The notes under the pieces are model-generated. The model had not been told where the DNA came from. It made no database searches and saw only the letters and a list, made by a program, of their open reading frames with translations. Source: Tachypleus tridentatus (Eukaryota; Arthropoda; Merostomata; Xiphosura; Limulidae). From it: DNA of 64,000 nt. Both the position numbers and the translations under genes were made by a program. Within the stretch, counting starts at the first letter, position 1, and each line of letters opens with the position of its first letter. Shown here in pieces: positions 11,119 to 22,900 of the stretch. The DNA lies in contig NC_134825.1 in assembly GCF_004210375.1 (NCBI RefSeq), forward strand, positions 66,889,558 to 66,953,557, given 5' to 3'.

Positions 11119-11127
11119 TATAATGAT

Positions 11128-11985
11128 GAATAGGCCTAACGGTATTTCTTTGGTTTGCTAGTCTCTTGTAAAAAAGAAAACAAAAACAAATACTTCAACG
11201 TATGTATGAAAGTATTCAGAACCTGGAAAGTACTAAAGACCACAGGAGGACGTACATATGACGCATGCTAAGTTTAAGGCCTTCAGATTTTACAAAAACA
11301 TAATTTACTTCATTGTAAGTGAACAAGGAGATATAATCGGTTCAACGCATTAGTTAATTCTATTGAAATGCCTTGTATACTCGAGTTGAGTGATATGCCA
11401 AAATACAGTTTCTAGGCAGTTATAGTCTATAGGCCTGTGGGGCAGATAAGATAAGTTTCAGGGTATTATAACAATTGTTCATTAATTAAAAAAAAACAAC
11501 TGTACGTTGCATAAATACTCTGTGTATAATCCTACTAGTACTGTTGAGATTATTATCTCAGACTTACTGATAGTAGTAATGTAGCTTGAAAAACTCAATG
11601 GTGTGACTTTGTGCGTTGTAATACATGAAATCAGTATTACAAAGTGTTGCAAGTAAGTTTAGTGTAGGTCTTATAAACATTGCAGCTTTTAGACCTAGTA
11701 GATATTTTGTTACAAGTAAGCGTTGAATGATCTTGGATCAAGTATTTAATGTTAGAAGAGTGGATCCAATAATTAGCTTTTATATAGCAATTATAAAGGA
11801 CTTTATTCAAGAAAGCAGTACAAAAGTACTGTAAATAAGACGTTTTTGATCAACAAGTAAGAACCATCTTGTGAATTGCTATAAAAAGAATACTGTTGTT
11901 TTACCATTTGTTTGTGAATAATTTACAACATAGCAAGCGTAGAGAGTATGACATTGTTAAAAATTGCCACAGTGTCTTTTCTTTT
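11128..11985. other. Spacer upstream of the putative promoter, no gene seen
   Basis: AT-rich with no coding or RNA feature recognised. Confidence 0.4.
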
Positions 11986-12163
11986 AAGATGGCGCGTAAT
12001 GAAAATACAACTCATTGTAGTATGACGTCATGCGCATCCCAGTCTGTTATACTAGTGTTGTTTCGATATGAGAGCGTTGCAAATACAGCAATTGAGAGAG
12101 TGGAATTGTTGGCGTGGAGTGAGCAGGCGTTTTCATTGGCAAGATTTAATATATGGTATAGAG
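11986..12163 (+). promoter_or_regulatory. Candidate promoter and 5' non-coding exon of the Golgi gene
   Basis: A cluster of promoter-type motifs: AAGATGGCG at 11986 (YY1-like, often near start sites), a perfect cAMP-response element TGACGTCA at 12023-12030, and overlapping TGCGCAT (NRF1-like half-site). About 130 bases on, TATAGAG/GTAAAG at 12163/12164 is a good splice donor, which could pair with the acceptor at 13725-13727 just before the start codon. Local GC is higher than the surroundings. No transcript evidence was available, so the start site and exon bounds are inferred. Confidence 0.4.
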
Positions 12164-13727
12164 GTAAAGTGTTCATTTTATATTTGAGTTTTTGTTTCAC
12201 GGTACGTTTCACAAAATGTATAATATGAACCATAAGAGTATAACATTTAGTTGGTAGGATTCGGTTTTTATGATAAATAAAATAAAAAAGGTAACAATAA
12301 TAAACAAACTCAGCAATTTTACAAGGTAAAATAACATTAATATTAAGTAAATAGGAGTATCGACTCTTCAGAGAGATTATGCTGATAATACTAGCCCTTC
12401 TATTTGACAGTTGAAGTTATGCATATACAATAAAAATATATTAGATAATTAAAGTATTCATTATTATTATTACATTTACTGTAATTATCATATTAATTAT
12501 TAATAATTGGAACATGTTTAAAAGAAAATAGTTTAATTCGTTATTTACCTTACTATCTTCCACTTATTTTTGTTTGCATAAAGTTTCTCACTTTTCACCG
12601 TATTTGAGCCTTTTTTTTACTTGAGCAAGCTAAAAGTGATAACGCTAAATATTTTTTTTAAGTTAATGTTAGCATACATTATTTCTGTTGCAACTAAACC
12701 TCTGTCACGTACAGTAAATGTTGTTTACTTTATTTCACAAAAGTGATTTTCATTATGTCCAAGTTCCTAAAACATTTGCCCCATTGTACGTATGTTTTAA
12801 AACTATTTTCTTACACACTTACTGGCCAGAATGTGTGTCAAGTGTATTGTAAAAAGTAAGTAACGTTTACATCTATTATTTGCAGGTAACATCAACAGAA
12901 GCACTGAGGAAGGTTATACCTACTGGTGATGTTTATTGAATGGAGTGTTAACATTGGCAGAAAGGATTTTCGTACCTGAAACCTAAAATCGGTGATTTAT
13001 GGTAAAATTTTAAATTTCAGATCATTGCATCTAATTTTGTGTAATAGTATGTTGATTGAAAAAAAGACAACTGATAAATTTACTCTGTGATTTATAGTTT
13101 CGGGCCTATTTTATCCATTGTCTATATAGATGTCCAATGTGGATGTAGATGCTTGTAGCATTGTTTACAAACTTGCATTCAGTGCATCCAGAATGACATT
13201 ACTTGTTTAGATGTATGTTAAAAATTTGCTCATCCTTAACACACTTTGATAAATGTTTTCCTACTATTTATAGCTGTTGGTTAATTTTAGAATTTAGTAT
13301 TAATCTCAGTATGTATTTTTTGTTCCCTATACCCTTTTCTTCACTTCATCTTAATATGTTGTTCATTAAATAGGATAAAATAAATAAGTAAATCATCATA
13401 AAAATTGTTAATGTACTGTTTGAAACCACAAATATTCATTTTAATCATAGGCTGACTCTGCCAGTATTATTTACAAATCCAAGATTATCCTATATACGAG
13501 ATATATTATTACTCTGATTATTTAGCAGTATTATGGTTTTAAGCTTAACAGAACTAATCATATCATAGTTGTTACAACAACCAAACTTTAACCTATTATA
13601 CAGGTTTCTTATTTTCTTTGTTGAAAATTGGTGGTTTTATTATTTTAATCTGTTCACAAAGTTTATATCATTTTGTTTGTTTTCTGTAACTACATGTTAC
13701 AAATTTGTAAATGTCCTTTTTTTTCAG
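12164..13727 (+). other. Probable first intron (5' leader) of the Golgi gene
   Basis: AT-rich, no repeat recognised. Ends in a T-rich tract and CAG at 13725-13727. A second possible non-coding exon near 12887 (TATTTGCAG acceptor) cannot be confirmed. Confidence 0.35.
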
Positions 13728-13921
13728 TTTCTTTTGCAACATGAATAGTGGGTCAGCTATGAGGAATTCTAAAGCAAGAAGCATTCTTTATGCTCTAGCA
13801 GTTTGTGGCATGTGTTTGACTGCATACCTTCTTAGTAGAACTCACTCAGAACTTAAAACCATAGAGAAATCGCATAATAGGTGTATTCAACAGCGAGATT
13901 CCTTATCAGCACAGCTACAGG
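13728..13921 (+). CDS. GOLIM4: GOLIM4-like exon 1: start codon, membrane anchor
   Basis: Acceptor CAG at 13725-13727 and ATG at 13741, so this is the first coding exon but probably not the first transcribed one. An in-frame ATG at 13711 lies before the acceptor and is not used. Encodes a short tail with basic residues (RNSKAR), the signal anchor and the start of the stem, ending phase 1 at a weak donor (G/GTTTGT). Confidence 0.85.
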
Positions 13922-16900
13922 GTTTGTACTGAAATTCTGTATGATTTGTTGAATTACTACTTGTAATCTCTCATTATTAACAGAAAGCTTGCAGAAATAA
14001 TCATTTATTATAGCCTTTTACTAAAGTTGCATTTAATGAATTGTACTGTTCCTTAACAATAGTATGGTCAAGTTCTCATTTAAAAAATCAGGTGAATAAC
14101 ATTTGGCATAGGAGAGTTTAGTATGTACACTTTAATAGACTTGATTGATATAGCTTAAAACAAAAATTCAGTTTTTTAACTTAACATTAATCAAAACTTT
14201 TTATAACCTGATCTTCATAACTGATGGGAGGAAAAGCTATATATTTTAGTTTTGAACCTACTTAGTGTGTACTGAACACTTAATTAATGTAGACTTATAG
14301 AATATTCCTTTCTGAATTTTGTAAAATTGCTTATTATTTATATAGGTATAGTTTCAGCTTAATATCTTCCCTTACATTTTTGTGATGATGTGTAGTTTTG
14401 AAATTACCTTTTATATAATTTATATAAACAAAAAACAAAATGAATCAGTAATGTTCTTAAAAAATCATAAAGTTTCCATATTAGTGCTAATATGTTAGAG
14501 AAATCTGAACTAGTAATTAATCTTTAGTTCCCATTAACCTGTATACAAATGAGTGTGTGGGTACAAACTTTTGTACTTTGTAGTAAATATATGGTAAGAT
14601 TTCTGTGAGAATGTTGCTCTTACATGTGAAGTAGGCTTAATTGACATAACTCTAATTTTCCTTGCCCTGTGAATATAGATAATTGCTTTGTAAACTCTTA
14701 ATGATGTTATATTGAGTTTATAATTTATTTTATATATATTCTGGTAATTAGGAAATATTTTTAAATTACTAATATATGGATTTTATATGCAAACATATAT
14801 TAGGCTTCAGTGACCTCAGTTTTATTAAACAAAAGATGGTAAATTTTTCCATGTTTGTTTTAATTGTAATTTATTGCATACTTGTGTTAAAACACTAGTA
14901 AATTAACTGGTATGAGAAATAAAGTATAATAAATTCAATAACCATCTTGTGGTGATTTTGTACAAGTCTGAAAGAAGTTTAAGGTTTATAATCAGACAAA
15001 TCACTGAATTTCAAGGGTAAATGAGATACTGTATTTTATGCCTGTTTGATAAAAGCAGGGATATTGAAATCAGTCCTTTTATATTTATTTACAACATGAC
15101 ATAACAGAACAGTTAATATGCTAATAGTGTTTTAAAATTTATTAAAACTACTTCACAATATTTTTGATCCTCTCAATGTTTTCACTGTGTAACGAAATGC
15201 TCTAATTGCATTCCTGTAAACTTATAATAGCATGAAGATTGCAAAGATAGAAATACAAAAGTATTCACTCATCTGTTTATATTTTAGCTTGTTTCAAGAT
15301 ATATAAAAAAAAGTTTTTAGAAGACCAGGTGTACATGAACATGGTAAACTGCTGTGAATGAGGCTCCAGATATACACAGTTCTATTTTTGCAGGAAATAT
15401 CAGGTGTTTCTCTTAAGGTAGTAGTCTTGTATCTATTTTAGGTAGCAAACTGACAAGTGGCTGTTGGTGATATGTGGTGATTCTGTTGTAGAGATATCTA
15501 ATAATTATGTTTTATGCTTTAAATACACAGTTTTATAAAAGCATTTTGGACAAATTTATATAAGAGAGAGTTGAATAAATATATACAAAGTAATTATGAC
15601 TCCTTTCCCCATATTTACAATGATATGTCAAAACCACTTAAAGGCACATTGAGAATTATACATTTTACTCTGGAAGTTTTGGATGTGATACAACTGCTTT
15701 TAAGAGCTGTTTCAAGAAGTGTTCAGTATACCTTTCATCATTGTCTATCACTATATTAAGTGTGTTTCTAAATTAGGCAAGTATCATCTAGTGTTCATTA
15801 ATAGTTGCATTATTATTTCTAATGGCAATTTTTCAAATCTTCTAAACTTCATTTTCTATTTCAATACACATCCCGTTTGAGGAACTCCTTGAGACAAACG
15901 TCTGGTGTTTGAATATTTGATATATTACCATTAATAAAATACTTGATATCACTATCTGTTTTTATCTGAATGATTGGCTTATAGTGTTGTATTCATTAAA
16001 AATATTAGAATCATTTTAATAAGTTGAAAATATGAGGGGTTGTCCTGCCTTGTTGGATAGTGATGTCACTCTTCCAGGTGTGGAATAACATGACCATTCA
16101 ACATTTTCTGAAAATGGGCTTCCTGTATCAAAACATTTTGGGCACAATAAGTTTCATAAGCAACTTCTCAAGAAATGAAAGGACTGGACCAGTGATAAAA
16201 ATACTGGTGAAGCCATACCATGTGACAATGTATAAGGATCAAAACTAGATGCAGAGGCTTTTCATGGTTACATATAACAGCATTTATCGAGTTGACATAT
16301 TCAATAAAATGAAAGTGGGCCTAACTATGTTTTGCTAATCATCAACAATGCCAAAACACAGTATGCAAAATCAAGTCACAAAAGTGCATCACAAATCATA
16401 AGAATAAAGATACTTGTAAAGTGATATGTATTGGAGTTTAGTATTTGATTATTTATTACACTTCAGTTTGTAGCAGATCAAGTTGTGAGGTCCTCTTTAA
16501 TTTTCTGCTTCAAAAGGATTTGTCTTCATTATCCTGAACAACCTTGACTTCTCTCTCTCTCTCTCTCTGTTTTACATATACAATTGGCTGCCTAAAAAAG
16601 GAAGACATTTTGTAGAGATCCAGTTGCCACAAACAAAATATTAGTTTTGTAACATCCTTTAGGGCCCTTTGTGAAGAAATAGCTGCTCGTATTCTTTTTG
16701 AAGTTACCTTTAGACCAAAGTAAAACTATGTTTGTTTTGATTACACATTTAAACAGCATATCCATGATCCTACACAGTGACACAAATGTTATTCATTTGA
16801 CCAGTCTCATATTGTTGGAAGAAAGAGAGAAGGAAGATAAAGCAGTTTTAATATGTAACAAGTGGCTTATGTATTATACAAGTTTGATTGTGCCAGTTTT

Positions 16901-19900
16901 TATATGTGCATTAAGGTGTTTTATAGTACAGGTGCTTGACAAAACTAGGTGTCAGTTTACCCAGTGCAGAAAAACAGTTTCAGTGAAAGTAATATTCCTG
17001 TTCTAGGAATACTTCCTATTTCCCTATTTATCTCAGATTGAAGTAATTTATATGAATGCAATGCTTTTTTGTTATTTATCTATTTCTAATTATAAATATA
17101 TATTCTGTTTCAAATTTAGTTGTTTATGAACATAAGAATCGACTGGAAAAGTCTCTACAAGAAGAAAAAGCATCTTATAAAAATTTTAGACTTGGTAAGT
17201 TGATTTGACATATTTTTGAATAGTTTTCTGGTTAATTATTCTATTTACTGAAGATATGGTTAGACTTTGCTTATGGTATTGATTAACAAACTCAAGTGTG
17301 TATTATAATCAGTTTATTATTTGATTGTATACATTTATTGTAGTCGGTGAAATATTAAAGCATTGTGTGACCTTTTTCTTCCATATAATGCTTTAATTTG
17401 AAAACTATAAGATTATTTCTTGTATGTAAATGTCAAACATCCTAACTATGCCACTTCCTCACATTTTTAAATTGTGTACAAGGAAAACATGCATACAGCT
17501 TAATGCAGTTAAGCCAATGGAAGTAGTAATTGTCCATATAAATTTCATTGGTAATTTTAAGATTACATTGTTAAAATAGGTAGTAAGATAATAGAAGAAT
17601 CACTGAATTTTGAAAATAGTTCAAATATGCAGAAATTCTTTTAGATAACATGAGAGAATAATTGACTAAAAAAGGGGTCAGACTGGTCAAATGCCTGAAG
17701 AGATTTTTATCCATTTTTATAAAAACATAATTTATAGATTTAATCCATTCACTTGCTACTAGTAATCATGTTTATGGGTCTTTTTTTTTCATCTGTAAAC
17801 TGCAATGGTACCATATGTGTGATTTTGTTGACTTTTTAAGGGGTACTGAGAAAGTATAGCCTAAAAATAATTGATCTGTCCTTTGATAAAAATGCTTTGG
17901 TGGATAGAGAGTGCCTCATCACTCATAAGTTTCCCTTACCTGTTCAAGTAGGAAACTTAAACAAAAAAATCCCATAACAGCACAGCCCCAGTATACAGAA
18001 AGCAAAGCCTGACACCTGGAGTGAAAGGGTTAATGTTTGTCTTGTTACTGAGGTAAATAATTCAAGGAGGTTTATGGAACATTCTTGTTTATTTTTAATG
18101 AGCCTCAGAGGGAGTTAATAAACAGTATCTTATTATATACAGTGAAGAGTTTGTAGCGACAAATAGACTTTATTGTGCTTGCTACAACATTTTATGTTGT
18201 GAAGGATTAACCAGTGGAAAAAGTTGTAAAAAAGGAAAACTTTCTTTTTTTTAATGTGAGATTTCTTTTTCTTAAGCAGTGCATTTGAAATACATTTGGT
18301 CATTTGAAATAGCAAATATCATGTAATTGGTTATTCTCTGCTTTAAATTGTATGTGTCATGTTATTTATTGATCTTGCATGTAAAATTTTGTTGAGCATT
18401 ATCCATTTTTAAGTCCCCTGCTAGTACAGTCGTAAGTCTATAGAGTTACAATGCTAAAATCAGGGATTTGATTCCTTGCAGTGGACACAGCAGATAGCCT
18501 GACTTTACTATAAGAAAACACACACACTCCATTGCTAAATTGTTAAACATAGCTGATTATAAAATGTAGAAACTGAAAAACAAAAACTCTCATTATAATG
18601 TTCATGTATGGAATTTATTAGACGATGTTGGTTTAATTGTCTTAAATGTACAAATTTCTAAATTGGTATTTCTATTAGCTAGAGCCCTTGACATAAAATG
18701 TAAAACAATTCATAGACCATTATTCCTAGGTGAAGGTGTATTATTCATATTAAAAGTAGCAGATTATAAGATGTGTTAAACCAAGACTACATATTCTTTT
18801 TTATAACAGTAATATATTCATAATGTTCAGTTTCACTCAGAAAAAGTGATTGTTTGGTTTGTTTTGTTTTGAATTTCATGCAAAGCTGCTCAAGGGCTAT
18901 CTGTGCTAGCCGTCCCTAATTTAGCAGTATAAGACTAGAGGGAAGGCAGCTAGTCATCACCACCCACCACCAACTCTTGGGCTACTCTTTTATCAATAAA
19001 TAGTGGGATTGACCGTCCCATTATAAAGCCCCCACGGCTGAAAGGGCAAGCATGTTTGGTGAGACGGGGATTCAAACCCGTGGCCCTCAGATTATGAGTC
19101 GAACTCTTTAACTCACCTGGCCATGCCGGGCCATCAGAAAGCAGTGAATAACAACTTTCAGAAGATTTTTCGTTTTTTTATGTTTGGAGTGTAAATTTTC
19201 TACGCTATTCAGAACAGTTTTGAATACAAGCAGATTTAGGATTGCAATGTTTAACGTTTGTGAAAGGAAAAGAAAGTGTTTTTCATTGGTTTTTCTCTTC
19301 AGTTTTGTTGGTTTTTTTGCTTTTTTTATTGTCTAAGGTAAATAAAAAATCATATATTTTTTGTTGTTCAGGAATGGGTAGTCTTTATTCTTAATGCCAT
19401 AATAAAATAAAACCAATTATTAATCTAGCTAGAAATAACAATAACAAAAATAAATGAAAAACGATTACAAGAATATCTTGTATTTATGTATTAAGCTATT
19501 GTATTACAGTAAATTTTCATTGTTTGTTTTAGATTCACAAAAATCTATTGTTTCTCTTCAAAGTCAGATGGGAACAGAAAAGGTAAAAAAGTTGAAATAT
19601 AATTTGTATAAACTCTTCCCTTTCATTTTTGTTTAAATCAACTATAATATGTTAATATTAATACTTTAGTGTCAGTTCTCATTTGACACAATGAGCAACA
19701 AGGGTTAGATATTTCATATAAGAAATGCAGGGGAGGCATTTTGAAAAATTAATGCTGTTATGGATATTTGTTTTGGTTTATATGCTACAGGATTCTTTAT
19801 AAGGCAACAATGCCAAAATTAATTTAAATTCTGATAGATACCTTACCTCCTCTCACATAGCTTTCCTTGATTTGTGTCTCCCTCTATTTACACAAGTTTT

Positions 19901-22900
19901 GCTTACCACTAACCTTGAAGATCCCACCTAACATAACATCTTTATGTATAGTATAGCTTCATTGTAGCATGGAAATCAGCTTGTGACAATCCTCCACAAA
20001 TTGGAGTGCAACACATCCTTCTGGTAAAGCTGACTCTATTTATACTGTCTAGCACAATTATTACTTCTCAGTTTTGCACATGTATATAAGAATGTGTATT
20101 TATTTTTTTCTCATAAAAGTTTCAGTGGAAGTAACTATAAAACTTTGTTCCATAAGTGTCAGAAACTTCTGCTTTGTCTGGTGTGAAACAATACTACTTT
20201 GTTCTTGCTAACCAACCAACTTTTCCTATTTATTTATATTGGTATTGGGATTGTTTTCATATGTTTGGAGAGGTGACAGCTTTTGTAAGACATGCAGATT
20301 GAGCTTTCTTTTGTCTCTGAGATACTTCTGCCTATGCTTATCAATTGTGATGGAAGAGATCTTGCATGTTTTTTTGTCAAGCTTTTGCCTCACCTTATAC
20401 TCATGTTATTTTGATTCTACCTCATCCATTTTGTGTGATTTCATAATGGGTTTTTCAAGTATGTTTTTTTACATATTCAGTTATTTTTATCACTACTTTA
20501 GGACTATACATACTTCGTCTTCCTTCCTTTTGTTACCTCATAACTAGGCATGATTGTGTTACTGAATTGCTTTTCTTTGACTCCTAAACTATGGAGTCCT
20601 TCTTCACATGTAAACACCAGTCTGTCTTTTGTTCATCCTCCTTAGGCTTAGGTTTTTCTACTTTTGTCTTATACATACATATTAGCCTTTTTTGTTATTT
20701 TTCTCCCTTTTTGTGGTAATTTACCATTTTCTTTTGGAATTTTTAATTGATACTCATTCATGTTTCTATTGGTTCAGTGTCATTAGGTCAGTTTCATTTA
20801 ACTTATAAGCCTTTGCCTTATGTTTATGGCCAATTGTTGAGTATTCGATTTCTGTCAGACAGTCTTAACCTTCATTTTTCCCTCTCTTTCTCTAGTGTCT
20901 CATGTTCCCATTACTTTACATCTTTCAAGGTATATATTTCTTGCCAACATTGGATCATGGCAGTGGCGGTCCTAATGACTACAATCATGGTTAGATAGGT
21001 TTCCCATCCTATTCCAAGTTTTTCTTCCTGTTGTTTTGTGGTTCAAAAGGAGTCTTGCATCTTTCAAGTCTCAGTCTATTTCTCATTTTCCTTTACTTTC
21101 CCATGGGGGGTCTTCTCACCTTACTATAAGACAGTCTTAACCTGAGAGTATTGGTCCTTGTCCATAGTCCTTGGGATAACCAAGGTGGGCATCTCAAATG
21201 CTTTTCTCATTTGGCTCTATCCCAACAAGCCTCTTACAGCCACCCTCTTCTTCTCCTTTAAGAAACAGTGCATCTTGGTTGGTTGGTTCATTTTGAGGAG
21301 TCACACCTCACTCTCTCGCACCTATTTCGTTTCTCATTCATTTGGGTTTTTTTTTGTTTTGATTTTCCATGCTATATCTTTTCTTTTTCTTACTATGTGG
21401 GAGGTTTTCTCTCTTTAGGGACTTGGACTTCCATGAAATCCTGTATCTCCTTGGGTCATGCTAATTTGAGACATCTGCAATAGATTGCACATTCTATAAA
21501 TTGTTACTTGTGAATCTCTTGTTCTCAACCTTACATGAAGATTTCTCTTCCCCTTGTTTCGGTCTTCTTTTTCCAGTTGCCACCTTGAGAAGGTGGGAAG
21601 CATTTCTCAACTTCATGTGGATTCAGGTCATTAGTACCATGACATATTGCCCCTTTCATATCTATTTTTAAATATTTTTGGCAATATATCCAAATTTGGA
21701 ACGTTTTTTTAAGATTATAGATGTCTCTTTTTTGTATATAGATGACTTTATCAAACATCAGCAGGACATTTCATCTCACTTTCCTTGTTTTCTTATTATT
21801 ACCCTACTTTTCTATGCCCATTTTGTGCAAGAACACCTAATAGTTTATTCTACATTGGATGCACTGTGTCCCATTGTGGGCCATCTTTTGAGGCCTCTTA
21901 AGATTCCACCTACAGTTGTGCTCTCATCTGGACACACTTCTCAATGTTTAAGCAACTTTTCCCAACACCCTACTTCCTATTTTTGTGTCCCCTGTTCCTA
22001 ATTTTTTAGTTATAATTGGGGATACTTTTCATCAGGACTACAACTCTTTTTTTCCATATTGACTCTCCTTACTCATCTTTTCCCTTGTGTTTTTCCTCAT
22101 TCTGGACACTCCATGTTGAATTTTCCTGATGCTCCTTCCTGCTGGCTAAGCCATGGTTTCCTCTATTGGAACTTCTCCTACAATCTCGCTCCTCTTTTTT
22201 CCATTCAGCAGTGTCATCACTACGACTTCACGTGTGGATTTCATCCAGTCCCTTGTGAGACATTCCCTCCTTCCATCTTTATTCAGTTAATGTGTCCTCC
22301 CTCTTTTTCTATCCACGACAAAGGTACACAGTCCATAGTTGGTCTCTGCATCATGCTTTCTTCCATTCTCTTCCTTCTATCTCCCAATTTTTCTGAATTT
22401 TTTGTTGGTTTTTATATGAGGCTTATTGCTTTTGACCATGGATGGCTAACAGGCAGTTATTGTTTTACTTCTTGTCTTGCAGTCCTTCCTGATTTTGACC
22501 TGAATACTGTTCTTCATACCCTTTTCCTTCCTATGATGTGTGTCATTGCTGCTTCCCATATTTTGTCCCTTTAATTTCTCAGTATTCTTATTGACCCTTT
22601 TGTCTGTTGTTTTTTGTGTTGTTCTCTATGTAGGTCCTACTTCTTGTTCTTTGCTCATGATCATAGATATGATGTGTATGTCCTTGCTGCTTCCCATATT
22701 TTGTCCCTTTAATTTTTCAGTATTCTTATTTTGTTCCATATTGTTTTCTTTGACCTATTCACAGACTTCATTTTCTTCAGCCTGTTCCCTTCCTTTTCAT
22801 GGTTTGTGTTCCTCGTCTGCTTGTTCCTTGGAATTTCTCATCTCGCCAAAGTACTTATCCTTTTTACTTTCCAGGTATGGCTACAGCAACTCATCTGTAT

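Larger units (their letters stand above)
17195..19532 (+). other. GOLIM4-like intron 2
   Basis: Carries the SINE copies at 18412-18528 and 18851-19132. No other feature seen. Confidence 0.6.

Noticed and set aside
11896-12228. 110-codon plus-strand ORF at the putative promoter
   Set aside because: No motif; overlaps promoter-type sites and a minus-strand ORF of similar length.
13711-13740. In-frame upstream ATG before exon 1
   Set aside because: It precedes a T-rich tract and CAG acceptor, so it is intronic; the start at 13741 gives a normal short cytosolic tail.
22059-22574. 171-codon ORF, longest in the window
   Set aside because: Composition (Phe/Ser/Leu/His/Cys) is what a C+T-rich strand gives in any frame; no motif, no family resemblance, and overlapping ORFs of the same character in other frames.
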